From contig NZ_JAHBYG010000025.1 in assembly GCF_019636075.1 (NCBI RefSeq), positions 1 to 56,943 of the forward strand: DNA of 56,943 bases, written 5' to 3'. The notes below the pieces were generated by a model, which was not told the DNA's origin, searched no databases, and saw nothing but the letters and a program-made list of their open reading frames with translations. A program made the translations under genes and the position numbers. Positions 26,757-36,260 of this stretch are shown here, one piece after another (positions within the stretch are counted from its first letter, which is position 1; each line of letters opens with the position of its first letter). This stretch comes from Ferrovibrio sp. GTDB lineage: Bacteria > Pseudomonadota > Alphaproteobacteria > Ferrovibrionales > Ferrovibrionaceae.

Positions 26757-27053
26757 TCAATCGCCGCTATCGGCTGTCGGGGGCGCTATTTCCGCATAGC
26801 AGGCCTGCGCTTCGGCGGGCGGGCCGCGCCGGACGGGCAGGCCCAGAACGCGCAGCACCTTTACGCCGGCCCGTAGCGGCAGGGTCAGCACATCATCCAC
26901 CCGCACCAGATTGTGGTTTTTCTCCACAACGCGTCCGTTAATCCTGATGCGGCTGCGCCGGATCAGTGTTGCAGCGATATCGCGGGTTTTGCAGAACCGC
27001 GCATGCACCAGCCATTTGTCCAGCCGCATGCCGTCTTCGGCGGAATCAGTCAT
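26757..27053 (-). CDS. S4-domain RNA-binding protein (HslR/Hsp15-like)
   Basis: A 98-residue protein made mostly of one S4 domain: [20 protein letters not shown], then [20 protein letters not shown]. Proteins of this type (Hsp15) bind stalled 50S subunits that still carry peptidyl-tRNA. The ATG at 27053 begins 10 bases after the stop of the carboxylate-amine ligase gene, so the two are probably cotranscribed. The C-terminal [16 protein letters not shown] extension fits the family. Confidence 0.88.
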   Translation of the reverse strand: MTDSAEDGMRLDKWLVHARFCKTRDIAATLIRRSRIRINGRVVEKNHNLVRVDDVLTLPLRAGVKVLRVLGLPVRRGPPAEAQACYAEIAPPTADSGD

Positions 27054-27063
27054 GCCGGTGTTT

Positions 27064-28188
27064 TTACACCGTTGCCGTGCTTGCCACCAGCCAGCCCACC
27101 ACGCCGCGCAGCGCCTCGCTGCGGCTGGCACCGCTGGCCCGCCGTTCGCGGTAGAGTGCCATCTGCTGCGCCGCCGATGTGCCGCGCTGCAGGATGGTGC
27201 GGGCATGCTCCACTTCGGCGATGCAATCCAGCGCGGCGGCATCCTCGGCGATCAGGCCCAGCAGATGATCCAGCAACGCGGAGAACGGCACCACCTTGCG
27301 CGCGTCGAAATCGATCAGGCCTTCCGCTGTGCCGTAGCGCTGGGCACGCCAGCGGTTTTCCTCGATCAGCAGCCGGGTATGATTCTGCCATTGGGCGTTC
27401 AATGCCGGCTGTCGGTGCAGCGCGCGCACCAGGCAGCGGAAAATCGCCGCGATGCAGAGCGCATCCTCCAGATGGGTGCAGGAATCCGCCACGCGCAGCT
27501 CCAGGGTGGGAAAGCGCGGCGATGGCCGGATTGCCCACCAGATATGGCTGGCATCTTCGATCACGCCCGATTGCACCAGGGTGTCCACGTAATTGTTGTA
27601 ATCCTCCAGGCCGTTGAAGAATTCCGGAATCCCGGTGCGCGGCAATTCATCGTAGGCGGCGAGGCGATAGCCCATCAGTCCGGTGGGGTATTTGCGCCAG
27701 AATGGCGACGAGGTGCTGAGCCCGAGCAGCAGCGGTAGAAAAGGCAGCGTGCGGTTCATGATGTCGATCCGCTCATGCGGATCGGCCACTTCAACATGCA
27801 CATGCATGCCGCACAGCATGTTGCGGCGGGCGAGGAATTTCAGGTCGTTGGCTATCTTGTGATAGCGCGGCTTGTCGGTATGGCGCTGCTCGGTCCACTC
27901 GCCGGTGGGATGCGTGCCGGCGGCGAAGATTTCCAAGTCGAATTCGGCTGCCACTTCGGTCAGCCCCTTGCGGAATCCACCCAGCGCCGCGCGCGCCTCG
28001 GCCAGGCTGCGGCAGATCGGCGTGGCCACCTCGATCTGCGATTGCAGCAATTCGGTGGTGACGGATTCACCCAGCAGGCCGCGGCAGCGTCGGATCAGGG
28101 CTTTGGGCATGCGCTGCACGGCGGTCTTGCCATCGCGCTCAGCCAGGAAGAATTCTTCCTCAATGCCAATCGTATAGGAGTCGTTCAT
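27064..28188 (-). CDS. YbdK-type carboxylate-amine ligase (GCS2 family)
   Basis: A 374-residue ATP-dependent ligase of the glutamate-cysteine ligase 2 family. TIGIEEEFFL at the N-terminus holds the metal-binding Glu residues, GMHVHVEV is the His signature near residue 145, and TLELRVADSCTHLEDAL is the other hallmark. YbdK has weak glutamate-cysteine ligase activity; the physiological substrate is unclear. ATG 28188 has GGAG 6 bases upstream; ATG 28200 is in frame but lacks one. It is divergent from the SDR gene at 28361 and leads the hslR-like gene. Confidence 0.88.
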   Translation of the reverse strand: MNDSYTIGIEEEFFLAERDGKTAVQRMPKALIRRCRGLLGESVTTELLQSQIEVATPICRSLAEARAALGGFRKGLTEVAAEFDLEIFAAGTHPTGEWTEQRHTDKPRYHKIANDLKFLARRNMLCGMHVHVEVADPHERIDIMNRTLPFLPLLLGLSTSSPFWRKYPTGLMGYRLAAYDELPRTGIPEFFNGLEDYNNYVDTLVQSGVIEDASHIWWAIRPSPRFPTLELRVADSCTHLEDALCIAAIFRCLVRALHRQPALNAQWQNHTRLLIEENRWRAQRYGTAEGLIDFDARKVVPFSALLDHLLGLIAEDAAALDCIAEVEHARTILQRGTSAAQQMALYRERRASGASRSEALRGVVGWLVASTATV

Positions 28189-28360
28189 TATGGGCTCCAT
28201 TTTTTAATTTATTTCTATAAATGCCCGTCTTGCATCTTATGGCTTTGCGGCCTTATTGCGGCAATTCGATGGCTTGCTATAAGCCGCAATCTGGCAAAAA
28301 GAAACCATGGTTGCCGGTTGGCCAGTGGTTTTCGGGGCAGCCCTGCGCTAGCTTAAGCCC

Positions 28361-29101
28361 ATGAACGAACGCCAACGCACTCTTCTGCTCACCGGCGCCA
28401 GCCGCGGGATCGGGCATGCCACCGTGAAACGTTTCAGCGCTGCCGGCTGGAAGGTGCTGACGGTTTCGCGGCAGCCGTTTTCCGAGGAATGTCCTTGGGA
28501 GGGCGGCGCGGAAAGTCATGTGCAGCTCGATCTCGCCGATATCGACAATCTGCCAAAGGCGATGGAGGAATTGCGCGAGCGTCTGCCCGATGGCCGGTTG
28601 GATGCCCTGGTGAACAATGCCGGCATTTCGCCCAAGGGGCCGCGCGGCAGCCGGCTGGGCGTGCTGAGCACCGATCTGGCCACGTTGCAGCATGTGTATA
28701 ACGTCAACCTGTTTTCGGTGATGCTGCTGGCCAAGGGCTTTTTCGAGGAATTGAAGGCGGCCCATGGTTCGATCGTGAATGTCACCTCGATCGCCGGCAG
28801 CCGCGTGCATCCGTTTGCCGGCGTGGCCTATGCCACATCCAAGGCCGCTCTTGCCGCGCTCACCCGCGAGATGGCCTGGGAATTCGGCGCCCATGGCATC
28901 CGCGTGAATGCCATCGCGCCGGGGGAAATCGATACCGCCATCCTCTCGCCCGGCACCAGCGACCTGGTGGATCGGGAAATCCCCATGCGCCGCATGGGCA
29001 CGCCGGAAGAGGTGGCCAGCACCATCTATTTCCTCTGCACCAATGCCTCGTCTTATGTGAATGGCGCCGAAATCCATATTAACGGCGGCCAGCACGTTTA
29101 A
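28361..29101 (+). CDS. SDR family oxidoreductase
   Basis: A classical short-chain dehydrogenase of 246 residues. TGASRGIG at residues 11-18 binds the cofactor, NNAGISPKGPRG follows, NVTSIAG holds the catalytic Ser, and YATSKAAL near residue 155 holds Tyr and Lys. The INGGQHV ending is typical. It resembles FabG-like or glucose-dehydrogenase-like SDRs; the substrate is unknown. It is divergent from the YbdK-type gene and followed by a 138-base gap before coaBC. Confidence 0.88.
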   Translation: MNERQRTLLLTGASRGIGHATVKRFSAAGWKVLTVSRQPFSEECPWEGGAESHVQLDLADIDNLPKAMEELRERLPDGRLDALVNNAGISPKGPRGSRLGVLSTDLATLQHVYNVNLFSVMLLAKGFFEELKAAHGSIVNVTSIAGSRVHPFAGVAYATSKAALAALTREMAWEFGAHGIRVNAIAPGEIDTAILSPGTSDLVDREIPMRRMGTPEEVASTIYFLCTNASSYVNGAEIHINGGQHV

Positions 29102-29239
29102 GGCCGGCTTTCCAATCTTTTTCTGTTATTTGCGGTCAGAGGGGGCGTCGAGGCTTGTTAAGCCTGGGATGCTCCATTAAATTTATACACACAGCTTTCT
29201 AGTGATTTATCAATAAAAACCATTGGGAGTGGAAAAACT

Positions 29240-30484
29240 TTGCTCAAGGGCAAGCGCATCCTGCTGGTGATCTCAGGTGGCATCGCCGCCTACAAGGCGT
29301 TGGAGCTGATCCGCCGCCTGCGCGACCGTGGCGCCAGCGTGCGCTGCGTGCTGAGCCGTTCGGCGGCGAATTTCGTTACCCCGCTCTCGGTCTCGGCATT
29401 GTCTGGCGACAAGGTGTATGGCGAGATCTTCTCGCTCACCGATGAAGCCGAGATGGGGCATATCCAGTTGTCCCGGGATGCCGATCTGCTGGTGGTGGCA
29501 CCGGCCAGTGCCGATCTGCTGGCCCGCATGGCCGCCGGGATGGCCGATGATCTGGCCGCCACCGTGCTGTTGGCCACCGACAAGCCGGTGCTGGTGGCGC
29601 CGGCGATGAATGTGCGGATGTGGACCCATCCGGCCACTCGGCGCAATGTGGCGCAGCTGCGTGCCGATGGCGTGCAATTCGCAGGCCCGGTGGATGGCGC
29701 GATGGCCTGCAACGAATACGGGCCCGGCCGCATGAGCGAACCGATGGAAATCCTTGCGGCTATCGAGGCGCATTTCGCCGGCGGCAGTATACAAGCCGGG
29801 CCCCCGGTGGTGCTGAAACCGATCGCCGCGCAGCCCTTGGCGGGCCGGAAGGTGATCGTCACCTCGGGCCCGACCCATGAACCGATCGATCCGGTGCGCT
29901 ATATCGCCAACCGGTCCTCGGGCAAGCAGGGCCATGCCATTGCCGCCGCCTTGGCCAAGGCGGGGGCCGAAGTGATCCTGGTCAGCGGCCCGGTCTCCCT
30001 GCCCGATCCGCCGGGTGTGCGGGTGATCCGCGTGGAAACCGCGCGCGACATGTTTTCCGCCTGTTTTCTCAATCTGCCGGCTGATGCCGCGGTGTTTGCC
30101 GCCGCCGTGGCCGATTGGCGTGTGGCCGTTGAATCCGACAAGAAGCTGAAAAAAACCGGCGAGCTGGCACCCAATCTGCAGATGGCCGAGAACCCTGATA
30201 TCCTGCGGGCCATCGCCACCACCGATGCCAAGCGCCGGCCGGCCCTGGTGGTGGGATTTGCCGCCGAGACTGACCATGTGGTGGATTACGCCCGCGCCAA
30301 GTTGGATAAGAAGGGCTGCGACTGGATTCTGGCCAACGATGCTTCGCCGCAGAGCGGCGTGTTCGGCGGCGATGAGAATACCGTGCATCTGGTCTCCCGC
30401 GAGGGCGTGGAGGATTGGCCGCGCATGAGCAAGCTTGCCGTGGCGGAAAAACTGACCGCGCGGATCGCGGATTTTTTCAAGTAA
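29240..30484 (+). CDS. coaBC: Bifunctional phosphopantothenoylcysteine decarboxylase/synthetase
   Basis: CoaBC makes 4'-phosphopantetheine for coenzyme A in two steps. The flavoprotein CoaC half (residues 1-180) starts [20 protein letters not shown] and has PAMNVRMW and [13 protein letters not shown], with the catalytic Cys. The CoaB half starts at about residue 195 with [20 protein letters not shown] and has the Lys-containing SDKKLKK loop. At 414 residues it is full length. The start is TTG 29240; no ATG or GTG fits better, and GGGAGTGG lies upstream. dut begins 14 bases after the stop. Confidence 0.95.
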   Translation: MLKGKRILLVISGGIAAYKALELIRRLRDRGASVRCVLSRSAANFVTPLSVSALSGDKVYGEIFSLTDEAEMGHIQLSRDADLLVVAPASADLLARMAAGMADDLAATVLLATDKPVLVAPAMNVRMWTHPATRRNVAQLRADGVQFAGPVDGAMACNEYGPGRMSEPMEILAAIEAHFAGGSIQAGPPVVLKPIAAQPLAGRKVIVTSGPTHEPIDPVRYIANRSSGKQGHAIAAALAKAGAEVILVSGPVSLPDPPGVRVIRVETARDMFSACFLNLPADAAVFAAAVADWRVAVESDKKLKKTGELAPNLQMAENPDILRAIATTDAKRRPALVVGFAAETDHVVDYARAKLDKKGCDWILANDASPQSGVFGGDENTVHLVSREGVEDWPRMSKLAVAEKLTARIADFFK

Positions 30485-30498
30485 GGGGTTGTCGACTG

Positions 30499-30963
30499 AT
30501 GAGCATGATTGATCTTCCGGTAAAGCGTCTGCCTCATGCCGAAGGCCTCACCCTGCCGGCCTATGCCACGGCGGAATCGGCTGGCCTGGATTTGCAGGCA
30601 GCGATTGCCGAGCCGATCGTGCTGCAGCCCGGCCAGCGCAAACTGGTGCCCACCGGCCTGGCGATTGCCTTGCCGGCTGGGTTTGAAGCGCAGGTGCGTC
30701 CGCGCTCCGGCCTGGCGCTGAAACACGGGATCACGGTGCTGAATGCGCCGGGCACCATCGACGCCGATTATCGCGGCGAAATCGGCGTGGTGCTGATCAA
30801 TCACGGCGACCAGCCGTTCACCATCAATCGCGGCGAACGCATCGCGCAGATGGTGGTGGCCAGCTACAGCCAGGTGCGGTGGCAGGCGGTTGAGGAATTG
30901 ACGGATACGCAGCGTGGAGCCGGGGGGTTCGGTTCCACGGGTGTCAAGATGGGGGGAGTTTGA
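30499..30963 (+). CDS. dut: dUTP diphosphatase
   Basis: A 154-residue trimeric dUTPase that hydrolyses dUTP to dUMP and pyrophosphate and keeps uracil out of DNA. All five motifs are visible: [31 protein letters not shown] with the catalytic Asp, RGERIAQMV and the C-terminal [10 protein letters not shown]. The coaBC-dut linkage is common in proteobacteria. Its TGA overlaps the ATG of the Rrf2 gene (TGATG), so translation is probably coupled. Confidence 0.96.
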   Translation: MSMIDLPVKRLPHAEGLTLPAYATAESAGLDLQAAIAEPIVLQPGQRKLVPTGLAIALPAGFEAQVRPRSGLALKHGITVLNAPGTIDADYRGEIGVVLINHGDQPFTINRGERIAQMVVASYSQVRWQAVEELTDTQRGAGGFGSTGVKMGGV

Positions 30964-31415
30964 TGTTGAAATGTACCCGGCGCACCATGCACGCGCTCGA
31001 AGCGGTGGTGGATATCGCCTTCAATGCTCGGCCGGAGCCGGTGCAGTCTAAGGATATTGCCGCACGGCAGGGCGTGCCGCAGCGCTATCTCGAACAGGTG
31101 ATGCAGCATCTGGTGCGCAATGGCGTGCTGAAGGGCGTGCGCGGCCCGCGTGGCGGTTACACGCTGGCGCGTGAACGCCGCCGTATCACGGTGGGCGAGG
31201 TGGTGCGTATCGTTTCCGAACTGGATGCCGATGCCGATGAGGCAACGGGCGCGGGTTCCGAACTCGGCCGCCGCACCGTGCAGCCGATCTGGGATGAATG
31301 CCAGGCATTGGTGCTGGAACGCATCGACGGCATTACGCTGGAAGACTTGTGCAATCGTGCGCAGGTTTCGGGCATCGACGCGCCGCTGGAAGGCGCCGAC
31401 AACTTTACGATTTGA
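30963..31415 (+). CDS. Rrf2 family transcriptional regulator
   Basis: A 150-residue winged-helix regulator. [18 protein letters not shown] starts the domain, [23 protein letters not shown] is the helix-turn-helix and [14 protein letters not shown] the wing. The region that carries the three Fe-S cysteines in IscR (around residues 90-105) has none here, so a different ligand is likely. It lies directly before cysK, so a CymR-like role in cysteine metabolism is a reasonable inference. A TTG one codon upstream is in frame; ATG 30963 overlaps the dut stop. Confidence 0.88.
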   Translation: MLKCTRRTMHALEAVVDIAFNARPEPVQSKDIAARQGVPQRYLEQVMQHLVRNGVLKGVRGPRGGYTLARERRRITVGEVVRIVSELDADADEATGAGSELGRRTVQPIWDECQALVLERIDGITLEDLCNRAQVSGIDAPLEGADNFTI

Positions 31416-31444
31416 GTCGATACAAAGCCTTCGAGGAGGAAATC

Positions 31445-32428
31445 ATGTCTGCAGTGCAAAAGCCGGCCAGCGTGCCGCATGTGAATCCTCCGCGCGGGCG
31501 CATCTACGAGTCCATCGTGGATACCATCGGCGGCACGCCGCTGGTGCGCATCAATCGTCTGGGCGCGGATGCCGGTATCAAGGCCACGCTGCTGGCCAAG
31601 CTGGAATTCTTCAATCCGCTGGCCTCGGTGAAGGATCGCATCGGCATCGCGCTGATCGAGGCGCTGGAACAGCAGGGCAAGCTGAAGGCCGGCGCCACCA
31701 TCGTGGAGCCCACCTCGGGCAATACCGGTATCGCGCTGGCTTTCGTGGCGGCCGCCAAAGGCTATCGGCTGATCCTGGTGATGCCGGAAAGCATGTCGGT
31801 GGAGCGCCGCAAGATGCTGAAATATCTCGGCGCCGAGATCGAGTTGACACCGCCCGCCCTGGGTATGCGCGGTGCCGTGGCACGCGCCGAGGAATTGCTT
31901 GGGCAGATTCCCGGCTCGGTGATGCCGCAGCAATTCGACAATCCGGCCAATCCGGCCATTCATCGCAGCACCACGGCCGAGGAAATCTGGGTGGATACCG
32001 ATGGCGCGGTGGATGCGGTGGTTGCCGGCGTAGGCACGGGCGGCACGCTGACTGGCGTGGGATCGGTGCTTAAGGCCCGCAGGCCCGGCCTGCGCATGAT
32101 CGCCGTCGAGCCCGAAGACAGCCCGGTGATTTCCGGCGGCCGGCCGGGGCCGCACAAGATTCAGGGTATCGGTGCGGGCTTCATTCCGGGCAATCTCGAT
32201 ACCAAGTTGATCGACGAAGTGATCACCATCGGCAACGAAACCGCCTTCGAGACCGCGCGGCGCATGGCCAAGCTGGAAGGCATTCCCGGCGGCATTTCGT
32301 CGGGTGCTGCCATGGCGGCCGCGCTGGAAGTGGCCTCAAGGCCCGATATGGCGGGCAAGACCGTGGTGGTGATCATTCCCTCCTTCGCCGAGCGCTATCT
32401 CTCCACGGCGTTGTTCGACGGGCTTTGA
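31445..32428 (+). CDS. cysK: Cysteine synthase (O-acetylserine sulfhydrylase)
   Basis: A 327-residue PLP enzyme that joins O-acetylserine and sulfide into cysteine. The PLP lysine is in [11 protein letters not shown], the substrate loop is [11 protein letters not shown], and [10 protein letters not shown] binds the PLP phosphate. The length is CysK-like, with no CBS extension. The start ATG 31445 follows GAGGAGGAAATC, a strong ribosome-binding site. It lies 29 bases after the Rrf2 gene and 13 bases before the moeB-like gene. Confidence 0.94.
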   Translation: MSAVQKPASVPHVNPPRGRIYESIVDTIGGTPLVRINRLGADAGIKATLLAKLEFFNPLASVKDRIGIALIEALEQQGKLKAGATIVEPTSGNTGIALAFVAAAKGYRLILVMPESMSVERRKMLKYLGAEIELTPPALGMRGAVARAEELLGQIPGSVMPQQFDNPANPAIHRSTTAEEIWVDTDGAVDAVVAGVGTGGTLTGVGSVLKARRPGLRMIAVEPEDSPVISGGRPGPHKIQGIGAGFIPGNLDTKLIDEVITIGNETAFETARRMAKLEGIPGGISSGAAMAAALEVASRPDMAGKTVVVIIPSFAERYLSTALFDGL

Positions 32429-32441
32429 ACCGCGATCGGTC

Positions 32442-33206
32442 ATGAGCAGTTTCACGCCGGATGAATTGCAGCGCTATGCGCGGCATATCGTTTTGCCCGA
32501 AGTGGGCGGCGCCGGGCAGCAGAAGCTGAAGCAGGCCCGCGTGCTGCTGATCGGTGCCGGCGGCTTAGGGTCGCCGTTGGCTTTGTATCTGGCGGCAGCT
32601 GGTATCGGCACCATCGGCATCGTGGATAACGACCGCGTGGATGTAAGCAACCTGCAGCGCCAGGTGCTGCACGACACCGACAGTGTTGGCCGGCTGAAGA
32701 CCGAAAGCGCCGCGGTGGCGATTGCCGGCCTCAACCCGCATGTGCGGGTGGTGGAGCATAGCCAGCGGTTGGATGAGGCGAATGCCGAGGCTTTGATAGG
32801 CGCCTACGATATCGTGGCCGATGGCAGCGACAATTTCTCCACCCGCTTTCTGGTCAACGATACCTGCTATCGTTTGGGCAAGACCCTGGTGACGGCGGCA
32901 ATCCTGCGCTTCGATGGCCAGATCTCCACTTTCAAGGCGCATCTCGGCGCGCCGCATCCCTGTTATCGCTGCGTCTTCCCCGAGCCGCCGCCGGCCGGCA
33001 GCATCCCAGCCTGTTCGGAAGCCGGCGTGCTGGGCGCCCTGGCCGGCATCATGGGCAGCATGCAGGCCATCGAGGTGATCAAGGAAATCCTCGATCTGGG
33101 TGACAGCCTTTCCGGGCGGTTGCTGCTTTACGATGCGCTGCGCGGGGATTTTCGCGCTGTCCGGTTGCGCCGCGATCCGCATTGCCGGTTGTGCGGTAGT
33201 CATTAG
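32442..33206 (+). CDS. moeB: MoeB/ThiF family sulfur-carrier adenylyltransferase
   Basis: A 254-residue E1-like enzyme that adenylates the C-terminus of a small sulfur carrier such as MoaD or ThiS. LLIGAGGLGSPLALYL is the nucleotide-binding loop, IVDNDRVDVSNLQRQVLHD the conserved acidic/Arg strand, and the zinc cysteines are in CYRCVF near residue 175 and CRLC near the end. There is no rhodanese domain. MoeB, ThiF and HesA cannot be told apart with certainty. It is the last gene of the coaBC-dut-Rrf2-cysK-moeB run, and a small terminator follows. Confidence 0.88.
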   Translation: MSSFTPDELQRYARHIVLPEVGGAGQQKLKQARVLLIGAGGLGSPLALYLAAAGIGTIGIVDNDRVDVSNLQRQVLHDTDSVGRLKTESAAVAIAGLNPHVRVVEHSQRLDEANAEALIGAYDIVADGSDNFSTRFLVNDTCYRLGKTLVTAAILRFDGQISTFKAHLGAPHPCYRCVFPEPPPAGSIPACSEAGVLGALAGIMGSMQAIEVIKEILDLGDSLSGRLLLYDALRGDFRAVRLRRDPHCRLCGSH

Positions 33207-33270
33207 GGCCGGTTGAGGGGTAGCCTTTCGGGCCACCCGAGGAGCATTAGTATTAATCCGTCATATTTCT

Positions 33271-33287
33271 AGCCCTGCGGGCTTTTC
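33271..33287 (+). terminator. Terminator after moeB
   Basis: AGCCC at 33271-33275 and GGGCT at 33279-33283 pair around TGC and are followed by TTTTC. The stem is short. A second imperfect stem (GGGTAGCC with GGCCACCC) lies 35-50 bases upstream and may contribute. Confidence 0.5.
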
Positions 33288-33342
33288 ACATGCTCGGCCT
33301 GGTCATAGACTCGATGCCGGACCGCATTGCCCGCATGTGAGC

Positions 33343-33930
33343 ATGAGCCAGCAGATCGAGCCCCATACCGTCATCCCCCAGTTGCTTCGCATCGCAGACT
33401 GGCCACGTATGGAAGACGCCCGTTTGCGGCTGTTCATGCATCATTGGGCCGAGCGCCGTGGGGATGCACTGGTCACTCTGCGTAGCGCCATAGATCCGGG
33501 CCAACTCAAGCCATGTCTGCCCTATCTGTGGATCTACCGTTGGCTGCCTCAGCAAGACGATTTCTTCTGCAGTCTGTCTGGCGAGGCGGTGAACGACGCC
33601 TGGGGGCGCTCGATCCGCAATCGTTTTCTGCGCGATATCATGTCGACCGAGGATGCCGGCGTGCTGCGGCAGCGCTATCGGCATGTGATGGACACGCCCG
33701 CCATCCATATCAGCCGCCGGCCGATCCAGCCGCATCTCCAACTGGGCAAGGATAGCGAGCGGTTGATCCTGCCGTTGGCAGACGATGCCGGCCAGGTGCT
33801 GGGGGTGTTCGGGATGACGCTGTATCATTACGACCGCGTCACCGAGGCCGACAAGCCGATCCATCCCCGCCGGGAGATCGAGGCCTATGCCTGCGCCGAC
33901 TTGCCGCGCGGTTTGCCTGCGCTCGATTGA
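33343..33930 (+). CDS. PAS_5-type domain protein
   Basis: A 195-residue soluble protein of the PAS_5 type common in Rhodospirillales. LRLFMHHWAERRGDALVTLRSAIDP, given here only in part as LRLFMHHWAERRG, begins the domain; LPYLWIYRWLP and DFFCSLSGEAVNDAWGRS follow in the usual order, and LILPLADDAGQVLGVFGMTLY is the last strand pair. No output domain is attached, so it may be a sensor or adaptor. Ligand and partners are unknown. GTG 33337 two codons upstream is an alternative start. It stands alone between moeB and the atp operon. Confidence 0.75.
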   Translation: MSQQIEPHTVIPQLLRIADWPRMEDARLRLFMHHWAERRGDALVTLRSAIDPGQLKPCLPYLWIYRWLPQQDDFFCSLSGEAVNDAWGRSIRNRFLRDIMSTEDAGVLRQRYRHVMDTPAIHISRRPIQPHLQLGKDSERLILPLADDAGQVLGVFGMTLYHYDRVTEADKPIHPRREIEAYACADLPRGLPALD

Positions 33931-34253
33931 CCTGCCTGCTGTCGCAGGCATGCGGCGGATTGCCGCAGTCCAGGCGCCACCGAGACCCCCATCATGCTGT
34001 GTAAACCGATAACTTTGATTGGGCTGGATTCTGCCATTCCGGCATGAAAACCATATATTTATAAGTGGGTTATTTTGGCAGTTAAGAACAATTATCAATT
34101 ATGGCCGTATCCTTGCCTTGTCCGGCCCCGGCCACGGCTCGCCCCATAGGCTTGACGGGGCAGGGGGTGATTCCTATGGTGCGCGCGCTTTCGCGGCGCT
34201 TGGCGTCGGGATTCGTGCCGAGGCTTGCCCTGCAACCCATGCCTGGAGCAGCC
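33931..34253 (+). other. Intergenic region upstream of atpI
   Basis: It begins with two adjacent hairpins, GCCTGC-TGTC-GCAGGC at 33935-33950 and TGCGGC/GCCGCA just after, which may end the PAS gene transcript. An A+T-rich block from about 34010 to 34105 (CCATATATTTATAAG, TTGGCAG, AATTATCAATTATGG) probably holds the atp operon promoter. The in-frame codons from 34101 to 34253 show no AtpI similarity. Confidence 0.5.
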
Positions 34254-34634
34254 ATGGCCGAGACCGAACCGCCGCCGCGAGACACCGAAAAGGGTCATGC
34301 CGATCTGGCACAGCTCAACCGCCGCCTCTCCGAGGTGGAGGGACGGCGCCAGAAGCAACGGATGGAAGCGGCCGGACCGGCCACCAACCGCCGTTCGCTC
34401 GGCAAAGCCTGGTCGCTGGCCATCGAGATGGTGGCGGCCGTTGGGGTGTCGGTATTCATCGGCTGGTGGCTCGACCGCTGGCTGGAAACCGCGCCTTTCG
34501 GTGTCGTGGGGTTCGCCCTGCTGGGTGTTGCCGCCGCGATGTGGATAGCGATCCGCACCGGCATGGCGATGAACCGGCAGGCAATGGAAGATGAGCAGTC
34601 CGCACCGGATGCGGATGACAAGAAGGGGACGTGA
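34254..34634 (+). CDS. atpI: ATP synthase protein I (AtpI)
   Basis: A 126-residue accessory protein for assembly of the c-ring. A charged N-terminal helix (ADLAQLNRRLSEVEGR) precedes two transmembrane segments, SLAIEMVAAVGVSVFIGWWL and FGVVGFALLGVAAAMWIAI, and a charged C-terminus. This AtpI/AtpQ-like layout at the head of F0 genes is standard in alphaproteobacteria. ATG 34254 follows GGAG; an ATG far upstream at 34101 is in frame but its extension is not family-like. Confidence 0.85.
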   Translation: MAETEPPPRDTEKGHADLAQLNRRLSEVEGRRQKQRMEAAGPATNRRSLGKAWSLAIEMVAAVGVSVFIGWWLDRWLETAPFGVVGFALLGVAAAMWIAIRTGMAMNRQAMEDEQSAPDADDKKGT

Positions 34635-34636
34635 CT

Positions 34637-35395
34637 GTGGCAGCCAGCCCGCTCGACCAATTCAAGATCAAGTGCATCGCGCTGTGCGGCGAGGGCGGTA
34701 CGCTTACGCCGGTATCCTTCACCAACGCCTCGCTGTTCATGGTGTTGGCGGTGGCCGCCGCCACCCTGCTGATGGTTTACGGCATGCGCGGTCGCGCATT
34801 GGTGCCGGGCCGGCTGCAATCCCTGGCCGAGCTATCCTACGAATTCGTCGCCAACATGGTGCGCGACAATGTGGGCCAGAATGGCCGACAGTATTTCCCC
34901 TTCATCTTCACGCTCTTCATGTTCGTGTTGATGTGCAACATGCTCGGCATGGTGCCTTACAGCTTCACCGTCACCAGCCATATCATCGTCACCTTCGTGA
35001 TGGCGCTGATCGTGTTCCTGGGCGTCACCGTTATCGCCATTGCCCGCAACGGCATCCATTTCTTCACCCACTTCCTGCCCGCCGGCGTGCCGGTGGCGCT
35101 GGCCCCGATCATCGTGCCGATCGAGATCATCTCGTATCTCTCGCGCCCGATCAGCCTCGGTCTGCGTCTCTGCGCCAACATGCTGGCCGGCCATACCACG
35201 CTGAAGGTGTTCGCCGGCTTCATCGTTTCCATGGTGGGCATGGGCGGCGTGTTGTCGGTCACCGGCATCCTGCCGCTGGTGATGGTGGTTGCCCTCACCG
35301 CGCTGGAATTCCTCATCGCCTTCCTGCAGGCCTATGTCTTCACCATCCTGACCTGCCTGTATCTGAGCGATGCTGTGAACATGGAGCACCACTAA
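34637..35395 (+). CDS. atpB: F0F1 ATP synthase subunit a
   Basis: The 252-residue proton-channel subunit. It begins ASPLDQFKIKCIAL with several hydrophobic helices after it. LGLRLCANMLAGH contains the essential Arg facing the c-ring, and ALEFLIAFLQAYVFTIL is the last conserved helix. The GTG at 34637 is two bases after the atpI stop; a GTG at 34631 overlapping that stop is the alternative. Confidence 0.95.
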   Translation: MAASPLDQFKIKCIALCGEGGTLTPVSFTNASLFMVLAVAAATLLMVYGMRGRALVPGRLQSLAELSYEFVANMVRDNVGQNGRQYFPFIFTLFMFVLMCNMLGMVPYSFTVTSHIIVTFVMALIVFLGVTVIAIARNGIHFFTHFLPAGVPVALAPIIVPIEIISYLSRPISLGLRLCANMLAGHTTLKVFAGFIVSMVGMGGVLSVTGILPLVMVVALTALEFLIAFLQAYVFTILTCLYLSDAVNMEHH

Positions 35396-35462
35396 AGGGC
35401 TGCTCTGCACCAAGGTTTTCTTAGAGTTCTAGTCAATCACCCAACCTGAAAGGACCAGTATC

Positions 35463-35687
35463 ATGGATCTCGCTTCCGCAAAGATGATCGGCGCCGGTAT
35501 CGCTGCCATCGGCATGGGCGGCGCGGCGATCGGCGTCGGCCTGATCTTCGCGAACTTCCTCAATGGCGCGCTGCGCAACCCGGGTGCCGCTCCCAAGCTG
35601 TTCGGCAACCTGATGCTCGGCTTCGCGGTGACCGAAGCTCTCGGCATCTTCGCGCTGCTGATCGCGCTGCTGATCCTGTTCGCCTGA
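35463..35687 (+). CDS. atpE: F0F1 ATP synthase subunit c
   Basis: A 74-residue proteolipid with two transmembrane hairpin helices. The polar loop is [10 protein letters not shown] and the proton-carrying Glu58 is in [10 protein letters not shown]. It has the Gly-rich first helix typical of c-rings. A 67-base gap separates it from atpB, and CTGAAAGGACC before the ATG gives a good ribosome-binding site, as expected for a subunit needed in many copies. Confidence 0.96.
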   Translation: MDLASAKMIGAGIAAIGMGGAAIGVGLIFANFLNGALRNPGAAPKLFGNLMLGFAVTEALGIFALLIALLILFA

Positions 35688-35691
35688 TCCC

Positions 35692-36183
35692 ATGCCCCAG
35701 CTCGAGGTCGGCACATTCCTGCCGCAGCTCGTCTGGCTGGCGATCACCTTCGTCCTGCTCTATGTGCTGATGGCGAAGGTGGCCCTGCCGCGGGTTGCCG
35801 AAGTCATGGAAGAACGCCGCAAGCGTCTCGACCATGACCTGGAAGAGGCCGCACGGCTGAAGCGCGAAACCGAGGCCGCCATCGCCGAATACGAGGCGGC
35901 GCTGGCCAAGGCGCGCGCGCAGGCACAGAGCATTGCCGGCGACACCCGCTCGCGTATCGCAGCCGATGCTTCGGCCGAGCGCAGCAAGGTGGATGCCGAT
36001 ATCGTTGCCTCCACCAAGGCAGCGGAAGCCCGCATCATTGCCGCAAAGGATGCCGCACTGGCTTCCCTGGCCGGCATGGCGGGCGAGGCAGCGTCGGAAA
36101 TCGTGTCGCGTCTGTCCGGCCTTTCGCCGGCGGCCGATACGGTGCAGGGCGCTGTGGCCAAGGCTCTGTCGGCCCGCAAGTAA
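35692..36183 (+). CDS. F0F1 ATP synthase subunit b' (AtpG/AtpX)
   Basis: A 163-residue peripheral-stalk subunit. One N-terminal membrane helix (FLPQLVWLAITFVLLYVLM) is followed by a long Ala/Glu/Lys-rich helix that pairs with subunit b. The LPRVAEVMEERRKRLDHDLEEA segment, shown here in part as LPRVAEVMEERRKR, is typical of b'. Only four bases separate it from atpE. Alphaproteobacteria usually carry both b' and b, and here both are present in order. Confidence 0.92.
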   Translation: MPQLEVGTFLPQLVWLAITFVLLYVLMAKVALPRVAEVMEERRKRLDHDLEEAARLKRETEAAIAEYEAALAKARAQAQSIAGDTRSRIAADASAERSKVDADIVASTKAAEARIIAAKDAALASLAGMAGEAASEIVSRLSGLSPAADTVQGAVAKALSARK

Positions 36184-36260
36184 CGGGCGGTTCGCATGTA
36201 ACCGGCAATCCGCCGTCGGATTCCATCCGGCGGCGGTGCCATTCACCGGAGTAGGATACG

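Noticed and set aside
34101..34253. Upstream start for atpI
   Set aside because: The 51 added residues do not resemble AtpI, while ATG 34254 has GGAG before it.
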